A stretch of 64,000 nt of DNA from Chrysomallon squamiferum (taxonomy: Eukaryota > Mollusca > Gastropoda > Neomphalida > Peltospiridae): contig CM022673.1 of NCBI GenBank assembly GCA_012295275.1, positions 6,711,311 to 6,775,310 of the forward strand, in the 5' to 3' direction. Of this stretch, positions 39,594 to 54,068 are shown in pieces. Each line of letters opens with the position of its first letter. Positions within the stretch are counted from its first letter, which is position 1. The notes under the pieces were generated by a model. That model was not told the origin of the DNA. It made no database searches and saw only the letters and a program-made list of their open reading frames with translations. Both the position numbers and the translations under genes were made by a program.

Positions 39594-42142
39594 AACCAAA
39601 AGGGAAAAGCAATAGAGTTGAACAAGATGAGAAAGAGCTAAGCCCAGAGATGTTATCTTGGTACAGTTATTTGTGAGCCAGATCTGCAAGTTTTGACGAC
39701 AGACTATTCTTAGTTCAGTAAACATCAGGTTCATTCAGCAACCACTCAGGCCTGACAAGACATGGATCAACAGTCAGCCCCTCATTGAGAAAATACAACA
39801 AACAAAAAAAAAAAAGTGAAAAAAAAAGTGAAAAAAAAGAAGTAAAAAAGATTAATCTATATGTAACTAGTGTAATTGTGTTTTATTAATGCCATCTTGT
39901 TTTAAAAAAAAAAAAAAAAAAAAAAATTTGTTCGAAATCGTGATGGACTGTGTTTGAACTGGCTGAGGAACAGTGGAATATTTCTGGTCGAGCTGCATGG
40001 TGTGTTCACAGTTGACTGGGAGAACATTTTTGTTACAGTGTTTTGTGTGTGTGTGACATTCACTGACCTGTCTGTTTACAAGGTGTAGGGTTACAGTTCT
40101 CTGAATGTTTTTATTCTAAACCCCATGCACATGGTCACTGCTGCTGTTGTTGTTGTTGTTGTTGCATTTTAACCGATACCCACTTGACAGATGGATAGTT
40201 CTTGCTGTACGTTGAAATTGTCCGATTTGTGTTTTAAAATTTGGGAATAATTTTTACAAAATGAAACATGGATACTTCTTGTAATCATCATACAGTTTTC
40301 TTTGGACACGGTTTGGCTGAAAAAAAAAAAAGTCTGAATAAACATTGACCGAATTTTTGTTTGTTTCATTTTTGTTTGTTTTTTATTTTGTTTCCATTTG
40401 TAAAAAAAGAAAAAAAGAATTTTTTTTTGAAATTTTACAATAATGGTTCGTTTCCGTGCCAACAGGGAGGATCCCTACCGACAAGATGAGGGAGATCCTT
40501 ACAGAAAACCTGAGAAAAATGGACAGCGAGCTTTCAATGAGAGGTTCCACTACCCCGAAGGTGAGCATAACTTTAAATATTTATGTCAATATCAAACCTG
40601 TGTTTTTAGGTGCAGAAAGTGTGGTATGACCATGTTAGTCTGAAATTTTAAAGTTAATCCATGTTTCAGTTATATGCATATTACCTGTAAAAAAAAAAAA
40701 ATAAATAAATAAATAAATAAAAAAAAAAAAAATAAATAAGAAGAAAAAAATAAATATTATAAAATAAATAAATGAAAATAAAGTAAAATAAAAATTGATC
40801 TGAACTGGCTAAATGCAAGTTCGATTGTAGTGTGCTTTATATTACACTGTAAGCTATTGCTATTGATTACATTTTTATATAAAAATGCTATTAAATAGAC
40901 CCAAACGAATGTATTTGTACCCATATGTATTGAGTAATATTGTGGGGTTTTTTTTGTTTTTTTTAATAAACCCAGATTCAATAATTATATAGATCTATGT
41001 TTGTGAGACAAATTATTTTGTTTTTCATGTGACCATTTCTAAATATACCTTTCAAAACTAGTGAATTTTTGCTGAAATGTATTAGTGTTAAGTAATTATT
41101 AGAATTATTTATTGACTGTTCACAATGGACTTTGAATTCAAGCTGATTAAAAGTCAGTCTGACCACTTTTTTTATTACAGTATATCTTTACTCCTGAATT
41201 CCTGAATTTGAATCACATTAAAAAAAAACCACGATTGTAAATCAGTGTGATATAGAATTGTGTGTGTGTGTTTATTTTTTAATACAATTAAATTGTTTTG
41301 AATAACCAAGTTGAATAATACTTTGTTTAGTTGCTGTAAAAAAACACATTTCAAATTATCAGATATCTTTTCTTTACATAATAATTATCAAAAGAAAAAC
41401 CAGCTTTATCATTTAGCAGCCAGATTTTTATTTCTTATTTTATTATCTTTTATTTTTATTTTTATTATAGTTAGTCTAAAAAGAATATTACCGTTATCTT
41501 TGTTACTGTGATCTTTTGTTGGAAACAGAAATTGCCCTGTGGTGGCACTAAAGAGGACTGATCCCTAGTCCCTGTTCAAATGAGATAACTTATATTTATT
41601 CATCTGGTGCTATTGATATTTCAGGATAATGGTTTTTACGTCGGATTGCAACTAAAGAGTTGTATTGTACAAATATTTGTTACCTTGTATGGATTGTGTT
41701 AATAGATAAATGATAAAATTGAGTTTTTTCAAAAAGAAAAGAAAAAGTTTAGTTATATCTTAAAAAAAAAAACACTTCACATTAATTTAATTTATTATAA
41801 ATAGAGATAAATTTTTAAAATACTTAATTCAGAAGGATGCATCAATTTTTGTATTTTAAGTCATGGAGATATTAATAGTTCTTTTTATTTTTTTTTTTCT
41901 TCTTCTTATTAATTTTGTTTGATGGTGGTGAAAATATAGTTTTTTTTTTTTTTTTTTTTTACAAATTTCATTTATGGTGACATGTTATTTTCTTTTCATT
42001 GGGTATTTAAATTGTTAATTGCTAATATTTACAGTTAGATTCATGGAGCTGTTTAAAAAAAAATTGTTTTTAATTTATTTTTAATTTATCAGGTCCTTTA
42101 TAGGTCCCATATGTGTCTGTGTGTAAGTTGTACATCTGTGTG

Positions 42143-42181
<39 letters not shown>

Positions 42182-45100
42182 TGGGGGGTGTCTGTTCTGA
42201 AGTTACTTGCATTCAAAATTCAAAAGGAATCATTGATACATCTCACAAATAGCGCATTCCTTTAAGGGTTTACCTGACATGAAACTCTAGAACTGAGTGC
42301 CTTAACCAATACGTTGATAATTACACACACATGGCGCCTACCTGTTCCAGGTGACAGTAAGTTATAAATTGCCTTTAGAGGTACATCTTTACTTGAATAA
42401 ATATCAAGGTATCTCAAAGGTGTGGTAAATATTTGTCTAGTAACTTTGCGTAAACGATATCAGCAAAGTAAATAGCTAGGCGTGTCCAATATTAAGGAGA
42501 AAATTAATGCAATACCTGTGCAGTGCTGATGAGATAATAAATGCAGGGAGTTGTCTTCTGTCAACTGGGCTGGACTGCAGCTCAGTGGGAGAGCAATGTT
42601 ATCTCGGTTGCTGGTTAACTCGATTTGTTTTATTTATTGTTATTTATTTTATTTCATTTTTTTTTTTTTATTTATTTTTTTTAAACTTTGTCTGGGATGA
42701 ATATCTAGCATAACATTATTATTTTTATTATTATTATTATTATTATTATTTTTTTTAAATATATACATATAAAAAAAGAATATATCAGATTAGAAGTCGT
42801 GAATATGTTACTTTATGTATGATATTTTACATCTTGATTGTTGTTAAGATTAGTTGCATGGAGCTCACTTGTCTTCTTGGTCTTTGTGGTGTATAGGATC
42901 CTGAAATTCAGAGAGAAAAGAACAAAAAAGAAGAAAAACAATGATGCACATAGAAATCAGCATGTTTGTAAATTCAAGCTGAGACTTTCAGACTATGGTC
43001 TCTTTGTTGACATTTTTGATGCATTAATTGTCAAATTTAGTAGTCTTGAACATTAACTTCAGTTTTTGTAAGCTCACAGAAGGTTAAAAAAAAAAAAAAA
43101 AAAAAAAATGATCAAGGAAGTTGTAAATAAAAAGGCCACTTCAAACTTAACTACACAAAAGAAAAGTTTTACATTAGAATTTGGAAATGGCATTGGGGAT
43201 GTTGACTTCAGGTACTAAAATGTCGAATCAGTTAACATTTTTATTTTGTTGTGTATAAGAATATTGATTATAGATTATTTATAAAAACGTTTTGTAGATG
43301 TTTTTTTTTTTTTTTTAAAATAAATATTTGAGCAGACCAACTTAGTAACAGGTTGTGTTGGAGATGGCTGAAATACAATACATTGGTAAAGTGGGGGGAT
43401 GTTGTTTGTGTTTGTTTTGTGTTTTTTTTAAATTTAAAATTTTAAAAAATTTTCTTTGTTTTTTTTTTCTCTTTCTTTTTGTGTTATATAATTCTGTGCA
43501 CTGATCATTATTATTTAAAGCCTTGTTCCCACACTCACTCTCTCCGTTAGTCTATCTCTCTCTCTTTTTCTCTTTCTCTCTTTTGCTCTCACTTGCTTTC
43601 TGTCATTCAGTATGTGTTTATAACCATATCCTTTCTGGCATACATGCAGGTCTGCATTAATATCACATATTTGTTTTATTTTACAAAACCTATCCATCAT
43701 AAACTGGCCTCTCTGCCTACTGCAATAAACAACAGTCATGTCATTCCAAGCAGGAGAAAATTTAAAGCGCCGTACTTCACACACTTACTGTCAGATGTGC
43801 AGACAAGCTTCTTGTTTATTGATCTCTTGTGTGTCAGTGTAGATAGACGCAGGTCTGATCAGTGCACACAGGTATTTCACCAGGTACAAACAAGAGCAGA
43901 GTAATTAAACTGATGTGTAGGTTGTGTTGTCAGTTACTGCAGAAAGTACTGAAAGGTTAACAAGTCTATGAATGAATATAAAAATATATCATTTTTAAAA
44001 AAGAGAACCCCCCAAAACAATAATTTTTTTTTTTTAAAATGTAATATCCCCAAAAAGAATTAGTATTAGTGTTTACATGTAAATACAAATATTAACATCT
44101 AAACCAGGGATCACCCAGACGGTAACCATGGGCACCAGGCCCCCCCTCCCAAGAACCACACGAGTCGCCCGCAGGCCATGTTCCTAAAACATTTAAACAA
44201 TTACTGAGATCAATAGAATTAAAGGCTGAATATTGATATTATCTGTTTCCAACCTTGTTAGGTCACTGGAGATAATTACTGTGAGAAATCATTAACGTGA
44301 TCAATGTCTTCAGACAGATGGGTATCATTAATAATAATATATAACTAAAGATAAACTGAACAAATTTGTTATTTCAGAAGAGTGTTTGTTACAAACTGAT
44401 AGCCCTTCATATGACTCGGTACCTATGAAGTAGCTCTCATGATCATCATGGTTGGTGATCCCTGATCTAAACACTGTTATATTAATTGTTGTTAGGGTAT
44501 TAATTTGGATATTTGTATTTTATTTAGTTTTTTTTTTCTTTTCTTCCATACGTACATAGACATGTACGTACACACATACACGTACTCTAAGCAGGCTGGA
44601 ACCATAAATATTTGTCTGGCTGATACAGCTATGAATATGGGCACTGATTTTTCTTAACATAATACATTTTGAAAGTTAATACTGTATCATGAAACTTGAC
44701 ACACCATTGTTAGTTGTCTTGGTGTGATATCAGTTTCTTTTTCTTTCTTTTTTAAAATTCCACTGATAATCTTTTTAACCGAGAAACCAAGGACATCATT
44801 TAAGAGTTATGTTTTGTTGTTATTTAAGCTATATATTTATTGGAATATTCTAGAGAACTGTGTGTGTGTTTCTGTATGAATGAGGGATACATATTATAAG
44901 CTAATTATTTCTGTACCTGTATTAAAGTATACAGTGATAAAATTTAACCATTACAGTTATACCTCACCTTTCCTATTGACAACAGAAATGATGACATTAT
45001 TTCATAATCTAGCCTATCCATATTTATGTTGAGTTTTGTTAAATACTCAAACATTCCAGCAGTATCTGGGTTTGGTATGTAATGTCCTAGTATGGGTTGC

Positions 45101-47403
45101 GTATATAAGAAAGTTTTGTTCCAGACATTATCATAACGTCCAAAAAGAATGATTTAAAAAAAATAAAAATAAAAAAGTAAAATAATAATAAAAATATTAA
45201 TAATAATAAATTAAATGATAATTTTAACATCTATTTAATACTACCTTGCTCTGTGAAATCCTAATAATTAATGGTTTTCATAATATAACATGGAATGTGG
45301 CCTAAATTTTATTATTTAGATGCTTTGAAAAAAAAAAAAAAAACAACAAAAAAAAACGACGGAAAATAAAAACAACAAAGTGTCTTGGTTAACAAAAAGA
45401 TGTTATTTATTGCCTTTGTTTTGCTGTATAAATCTTGGCTTTTACCTTGAGATAAGTTTAGCAGTGAACACTTCCATGGATACTTGACACCTGTGTACGA
45501 AAGGCTGCCAACACCTACCTGGTTTTCCTGTAAACTGATTCACCAGTCTGCTTGTAAAAAAAAAACAGAAATGTTTAGATTTAATATCAGTATCGGCGTT
45601 TCCCTGTAATAGTCTGGATAGATAAATAACGCACGTGATTTTTATGATGTAACTGATACCTTATGGTCTGTAATCAATATATATGACTCATCATGAATAA
45701 TTGGAAATCAGTGTATACAATTAATATGACATCATCTGTAATTGATTTATATATATATATATATATATGGTTCATATTACATGATCTGCAATTGGGTATC
45801 TGTGACTTGTACAGCATGACCGGTAGTCAAAATATATGACATATTATTAACATGATCTGTAACTGGTACATACAGTACAATGTAAAAATGCTTTGTTTTT
45901 ATTTGAATACATTGAAAATATCCTACACGTTATATTTGCTCAGAAATACATACAAATTTATTATTTTTCAATACAAAATGAAGGTATTTATTCTTCTCAT
46001 AATGGAATGATTTCTGTTCATGTGTAAAAATGCTAATGTAAAATTTTACAAAACCAAGAAAACCACCATCCATACTATTTTGACATGCTTCATTTACTTC
46101 AAACTAAAAAAATATTCAGTTTTATTATCTTTGAAATTTTGCACAGATATTTTGGGATTAACCATAGATGACTGGGAAGGGATCAACTTACTACTATTAT
46201 TATTATTATTTATTTTTTTAAAATTCCACACCTTTCCTATTTTTATAATAAAAATGGTGAAGTGTTATTTACTACGGACTAAAAACAGACTTGACATGAA
46301 GTTATGGGACTGGTAGTACCATGTGTGTGGTGAAACTGTTTATCTGTTCATTGCACAGTGCATGCATTTAATTGCTGTTTAACCTGTAATTTCCCTTTGA
46401 TCTCCAGGTAATTACAGGTGGAAGTTGTTTGCACCTGTTGATAACAATACTGTGGTTGTAATAGATGACGTATTTGTTTTCATGGGTGTGTATGTGATGT
46501 GTGTGTGTGTGCCATAAATCATTTTTATTGCTTATTTTTATTTGTTTATTTATTATTATTATTAATTTTCGTTACTTTCGTTTTTAATAATCTTATTTTT
46601 AATTATCTCTAATTATTATTATTAATTTTTTTTTTTTTTTAAGTTTTAGAAATTTGAAACTTTACACAACAAAAAAGAAAAAAGAAAAAAAAAGAATTCT
46701 TCATGGAAAAATATTTTATATATTTTTATTATATTGTACTTTAACTAACATTAAACATATTTAATATGTAGTCCTGGATAATCTAAATGTTTTATATCCT
46801 TTTTATTTTTATTTTATCTTATTTTGAATGTTAATGATTATGCACTTATTCTTTAGTTTATGAATTCAGTTTTACTTTTATACTGGACAATCTGTCTGTC
46901 TGCCTGTCTGTTTGTTTATTTATTTATTTATTTTTAAATTTATTTATTTATTAGTTTCAGATCAAAATGGTTTGTCAGAATATCGAAGCAATGAACCCTA
47001 CTTTGAATTAGATCACTTGGCAACATTTGCAGCTAGCACTCGATATGGTAAGTTCACAATTTACATTTTTATTTCATCTCACCTGTTTTGGCTTTATTTC
47101 AGTAACATCAACATCAGCATCAACAATATAAAATTATATATATATAATTAAATTAAAGAAAAACATCCGAATAATAAATGAAAACCAGAAGAAAAGAAAC
47201 TTTCTGAATAAAATTATAGAGAAAATCTATCGTTTAAAAGCATGAAAATTTAATTCGAGGATGTGGAAAGTATGTTATAAATAAAATCAAGCTAACCAAC
47301 ATGTTACAGCTGCTCCCCACAAAAATTAAAAAACCCCACCAAAACCCAACAACAAAAAACAAACAACGAATACAAACCCTCACAAAAAATGAAATAAAGG
47401 GGG

Positions 47404-47434
<31 letters not shown>

Positions 47435-48818
47435 ATAATAATAAAAAAAATAATGATTTAAAAAAAAAATTAAATTAAATAAAATTAAAACAAAATTACA
47501 GTATAACAAAATGTTACAGTGTAGAGAGATAATGTGTCTTGGAAATATTACATAGTCAAGTCAAATAAATGCCAGATGTAATACAAAAAGGTTACTTAGT
47601 AAAACAATGTACTAAGACCTTGAGTTCCAGAAATATTACATAGTTACACAGTGTAGTTAACTGTATTTAAAAAGCTTCCACTTGAATTCTTTTAGATAAC
47701 AAATTAGCTTCATTTTTCTTCTTCTTTGGTAAACTTCTTGTATTCGTGCTCTGAGAAACACAAATGTACACCTTGATTACAAAAGAACATAGCTTTTTAA
47801 TCTCCTGCTAAACCTGTTGATACGACCAGTTCAAAGACTGGAAACAGAATTTCTCAAGATTTCTGTGGAATTTGACTTGAGGCTATGGATAAGATGCTGT
47901 TAAGCCCAACAGGGTCAATTGAAACGCAAATTCAAGGGGGTGGTGCACACACTCCCTCGCCTACATATTTCAGCCGTCTGATATTTCAGTTTTATTTATT
48001 CACATGATGCACCATATTTCACACAGATAGTGACAGCACACCCTTACCTTTTTTTCTGAGTCCTGGATCTGCTCTAGCTTGACCCAGAATAAATTACAGA
48101 GTGGACTGGGATCGGGTTTTTGTTTGTTTGTGTGTATTTGACATCCATTAACCTTGTTACCTGACCCAGGTAAAGCAGCAACAAATCAGTTGTGACTTAA
48201 AGATTAATTTTGCTGTGAAGTGGAACAGAAAAACAGATTTCTTTTTTTTTTTTTTTTTCTTTTTTTTTCTTGATTGTAGCCTGGTGGTAGAGTACTCATC
48301 TGAATATGCTCTCAAAATTGATATTATTACTCTATGCTGGTCTCTTTAAACCACCTGTTTCTTGTATCATTTCACAGAGCAAAAAAATGTATATTTATGT
48401 TTCACTTATTAAACATAGGGTTTCCATAACTATATGTGTTATGTCATACATACATTGTTGATTTGAAATGTGATGAATGGATTATTAAAAGAAGGGCATT
48501 GAACTGTTTTTGGTTAAGCCCAGTGAACACAGGTTTGTAGATGAACAGGGTATTTGTGTGCTGAAGTCTTTTAAAGTAATTCTCTCAGAGTGAACTGTGA
48601 CTGACGTGTTTGGATCGTTCAGAGATAAATGAATCATGTCAACATTGATTAATGTTTCAAACTGACTTCATGTTTTGCAGGCAGTTAGGTCACTCTGGTT
48701 TTCAGATTTTCAGATAAAACATTTCTTTATTCTTTTTATGATAGCTTAGCAAGCCATTCTCATTCCCATCCTGGCAATGTCCATTGGAAATTGTATGTTG
48801 GCAATAATAATGTATACC

Positions 48819-48849
<31 letters not shown>

Positions 48850-49739
48850 AAACAGTGTGTATGTGTGTATGTATGTGTGTTATGTCCAGAAACTACAGAC
48901 AGTGAACAAGATAAGACCAACAGACTTTAACAAACAGATAGATCTTCATTACAAGCACTTGCGCATGCACACACACACACACACACACATTTAAATAACC
49001 TATGCTCATACACGTATACATGCGTTACACCATAAAATATAGATACGTTGATGCTTCATGGTCATGTGATCTCGTTGACCTGTGAAGCTATCAAAGCAGT
49101 TAGTTGAAGGTGTTTGGTATAGCCATTCACCGAAGCATAAATTATTTGTCCGTTCTGGCTCTGGCTACCTGAGATATTTAGAATAACACAGAACGTGGTC
49201 TTTTTGTGATTGTTCATTCATAACTTAACAACTACATTGTACAAATGGCCGCCATTGTACCTACAAAGTATTCATTATGGCACAGAACATAACCTTAGTT
49301 TGTCATGGGCAGCTAGCTAATTGCTAGGTGTCCTGGAAGTCTTGGTTTGTTGTGGACCATAATGACAAGGCTGGTTAGTAATGAGATACAACAGTTGAGA
49401 GAATAAGCCTAAATAAAGTTAGATTTGTTATGTTTTTGGGTTTTTTTTTTAAAATTAGTTTTGTTATGTTTTTTGGTGTTTTTTTTATATATATTAGTGT
49501 GGAGTGTTATTTTGGTTTGATGTTGGACATGCATGTAACTGAATATAATAAAAGGAATAAATATCACCTTTTTTTAAAACAAATTATTTAAATTTTCAAC
49601 TTTTTTTTTTTTTTTTTATCAAATGACACAAATGCAGTTATTCCACAGACACTACTATCCATGCTCACCACAAATCCACCCATCCATGTAGACACATGCA
49701 TACACACACACACCACATGAACATGCACACCGCTAATAT

Positions 49740-49773
<34 letters not shown>

Positions 49774-51826
49774 GTATGTACATAAAATCATATTAAATAT
49801 ATTAAATAAAATGTATAGCACACTAATAGTTAAATAACTGTGTTAAATATCTGTTAAATAACTGTTAAATAACTGAAATATCTGAGTGAAATAACTGTTA
49901 AATATCTGTGTTAAATAACTGTTAAATAACTGTGTTAAATAACTTTGTTACATAACTGCTAAATAACTGTGTTAAATAACTGTTAAATATCTGTTAAATA
50001 TCTGTTAAATAACTGTGTTAAATAACTGTGTTAAATAACTGTGTTAAATAACTTTGTTACATAACTGCTAAATAACTGTGTTAAATAACTGTTAAACAAC
50101 TGTGTTAAATAACTGTGTTAAATAACTGTTAAATAACTGTTGCAGGGTACATCCACGCGGAGGAGGGGCTGCGCAAGCTGCGACAGATGGAAAACACTAC
50201 GGGTATTTGGACGATGCGCTGCATCATGACGTGTGACAGAAAACAGGTCACCATCATCGACAACAGCACAGGGGTAAGTCTTTTATTACTGTTATTATTA
50301 TTATTATTATTATTACTATTACTATTACTATTATTATTATTATTACTATTATTATTACTATTATTATTATTACTATTATTATTAGTTATTATTATTATTA
50401 GTGTTATTATTATTATTATTGTTATTGTTATTTAGTTTTTATTATTATTATTATTATTACTATTATTATTATTATTATTATTACTTTTTTATTGTTTTAA
50501 TTATTTTTTAAATATAATTTGATGTAAACTACTTTTATTTTATGTATTGTTTAATATTATTATTTTTTATTAAAAAATTATTATAAATTACTACTGTTTT
50601 TATTGTTTTATTTGTTTTTTAATGTTTAATTATTTGTAACTGTTTTATTTATTTCAGTTGTTTAGTATTAAATATTATTTAAAAAAAAATTTAAATGTCA
50701 GTTTTTGTGAACTGTGTTTATATCTAGTTTATTTGTTTCATTTGTTTTTGAATTTGTTATTGTTTTTTATTGCATTTTGTTTGTAAGTTAACATTATTTG
50801 AAAATTAATTTTTAATAAACAGTTTTTTTTAACTGTGTTTGATAAAACATTTATTTGGTTTCATTTGATTTTATTTATTGTTTTTAATTTATTTATTTAC
50901 TTAATTACATTATTTATTGATTTTTATAAAAAACATTTTTATTTATTACTTGATAAAACATTTATTTTATTTTATTTATTTTATTTATTTATAAATTTAT
51001 TTTTATTTATTTATTTATTATTTATTGATTTATTTATTTATTTATTTATTTATTTATAGATTTATTTCTTTACTTATTTACTTATTTATTTATTTATTGA
51101 TTTATTTATTTACTTATTTATTTTATATATATTTACTTATTCATTCATTTATTCATTCATTCATTCATACCTTTCAGGAGGAGATTGAGAAGTTTCCAAT
51201 ACAGCTCATCTACGAACCGACAGCCATATTTAAAAATGACAAGCGGGAGATATACAACAACCTGATTCTCTTCACCGTTGTCGAGGATCCGAAGCGAAAC
51301 AACTCACAAGCAGACATGCACATATTCCAAAGTGTGAAACGTCGCGTAAGTTCTGTCAGCACGGTAAATACCAGCTTTCATTAACTGTTCAGTATGTTGT
51401 GTGTTCGCTGCTGTTGTTACTACTGTTATTGTTTTATTATTTTTATTTTTTTATTTTTGCTACATATTGTTGTCATTATTATTATTAGTTACTAAAGTTA
51501 TTATTGTTGTTGTTTTTATTATTAGTAGTAGTAGTAGTATTACTACTACTACTACTACTACTACTACTAATATTTATTTATTTTTATTTTTATTGTTATT
51601 TTCATCATCAATTCTAAAGTGAAAATGGCAATGTGGTCTTACTTCATTGTCATTCTTTATTATTAACAAAGATTGGGTACCGAAAATAATTAGAAATTTT
51701 GTGAAATGTATTTGGCTTCTTTGTTTATAGTACCGATTCTTTGTTATTAATAAAGGATGTGTACTTACTGTAATAATTTGGAAATGATAAAATCTACCTA
51801 GTTTTATTTATTTATTTATTTATTTA

Positions 51827-51878
<52 letters not shown>

Positions 51879-53916
51879 TATTATTTTTGTGAGTGTGTGT
51901 GGGTTTATTTCTTTACATTATTAAATCTACACTGGGTTTTTTTTTTATACACTGTTTCACTGTTTCATTCTGTTTGTTTTATTCTACCCTACATTTCTCT
52001 GATTCTCTTGACACCAGACATTTGAGACAGAGGATCAAATGTAAAACAAAAGAATTTAAAACATTTGGTCCACTTAATATCTCGACTTCTAGAAAGTACA
52101 TTATTTTATCACCCTGTAAACATTAAACAAGTGCATTTTTTTTTTTTACCTTCTGTGTAATTAGTTGTTCTAAATGGCCAAACAGGCTGCAGATGTAAGT
52201 TTTATTTATTATTATTTAAAATTTGTATAATTATGTATAATTTCAAGCCATTGTTTTACTGGCTTCTGGTTTAAGTGTGCTGCTGGTGGTAACAACACAA
52301 TGAATACATTTTGTATTCTTTCAAACTGATTTTTAATGTGTTTTAGAAAGTAAATCTTGTGATTTGATTTTTTTTTTTTTTTTTGGGAGGCATTTTCATG
52401 CGTTGAGATGTTAATGAAAAAAAAAGAAAAATCCAATAATAATAATAATAATAATAATGAAAATAAATTAATTAATTAATTAAAAAAAAAAAAAAAAAAA
52501 TTCCTGTTGCTGATTTCTTATTTATATTTATTTTTATTTTTATTTTTATTTATTTATTTTAAATTTTAAAATATTTTTTGTTTCATTTAGTGTTTTTTTT
52601 AGTTTTTTTTTTATGATATGTCAGAAAAACAGGAAACTATGATTTTGTGTCTTGTCATTTTCTGATGACATATTGTTAATGACTAATGTTTAGAAAACAA
52701 AATAACTGTAACTCTGAAGTTAACAACAGGCTTTTGTTAACCAAATGTGCAGTTGAAAGTATTTTTCATTTTTTCTCTCCTTCTTTTTTATTTTTAAATT
52801 TCATTTTTTAGCAGCAATTTGAATTTATTTATTTATTTATTTATTTTTTATTTTTATTTTTATTTTTTTATTTCAGGCTCAAGACATAGTAGATGAATTA
52901 CTTGCTTGTAAAAGTGGTCAACCAAGACCGAGTTCTTCCAGGTAATTTTCACCTTTAATAAGAAATTAATTTTAAAAAAAAAAAAAAAAAAGAAGAAAGA
53001 AATTGACAGTTTATTAGGAAATTACATTTTCACCTCTAACATATACCAGTAATTTTGAAATTATTTTATACAGTATGTATAATAACTTGAACATAAAACA
53101 GGATTGTAAATTTGATAACAAGAAGCACTGTAATTGTATCTTCATTTTTTTATTTTTTTTTTTTAAAAAAAAAAACATTTTATTTTTATTTTTGTCTGGA
53201 ATGACTCAGCTTAGCAATGTAAATCCTACACCTGACAGATATCATTTATCTTATGTCACTGAGGTTGCATACATTTTGCATGTGCCACGCTGTATTGTTA
53301 ATAGCTCAACAAGTACATGTTGTAAAAGAAAAAAAAGAAAAAACAATCTGTGATAATGTATCATTAATAAGCAGTCACCGGCAGGTTAGAAAAGGAAGTA
53401 ATGTAATCTTGAATTTATATTTTATTTTTCTTGTACCATGAAATCAGTTAATTATTTTGTACTTGAACAGAGATATCTAGATTTAAATGCATGAAAATAG
53501 ATACTGATAAACACATTCTCGCACATTACACCTACATAATGCAGTTTTAACAGAACAGGTGTCAGTTTTTATAGCAAGGAAACAAAAATAAAAATTAACG
53601 TTCCAGTTTTTGGTTATTAAGTACATTTATTCATTCATCTTTCAATAGCATTTTAAATCTGTATCATTTATTTAATCCTTAGTCTCTTTAATTTCACAGT
53701 GGGGAACTTGTTTGGATTATATATATTACATATGTAGTTTAATACTGTTTAAATAAAAAAATAATCATATAACAGTTATAAATGCTTTTTTTAAATACTT
53801 TTTTTATGGCCAATATTTCAGCAAATTTGTAGTGGGCGTTTTAATTGCATTTGGGCCTTTAACATGGGGACTACTATATTCAATTTTAAATTTATCCATC
53901 TTGTTTTTTTAATTTT

Positions 53917-53965
<49 letters not shown>

Positions 53966-53995
53966 TAAATAGGGGCAAAGTGTTTTATCTTTTTG

Positions 53996-54068
<73 letters not shown>

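Larger units (their letters stand above)
40561..46960 (+). other. EPS8 intron 4 (6.4 kb)
   Basis: No exon is recognised. It holds a GT run at 42139-42176, a tRNA-like head at 42570-42630, poly-A at 43086-43108, a hAT MITE at 44105-44464, a diverged tandem repeat at 45640-45880 and numerous T and A runs. The end is (TTTA)n then GTTTCAG. Confidence 0.7.

Noticed and set aside
42577-42630. Intact tRNA gene
   Set aside because: Only a D-arm/A-box-like segment and a weak B box are present; no acceptor stem or anticodon arm can be folded.
43515-43904. Overlapping frames of about 90-100 residues on both strands in EPS8 intron 4
   Set aside because: The CT-rich tract explains part of them, no domain is recognisable, and neither connects in phase to EPS8 exons.
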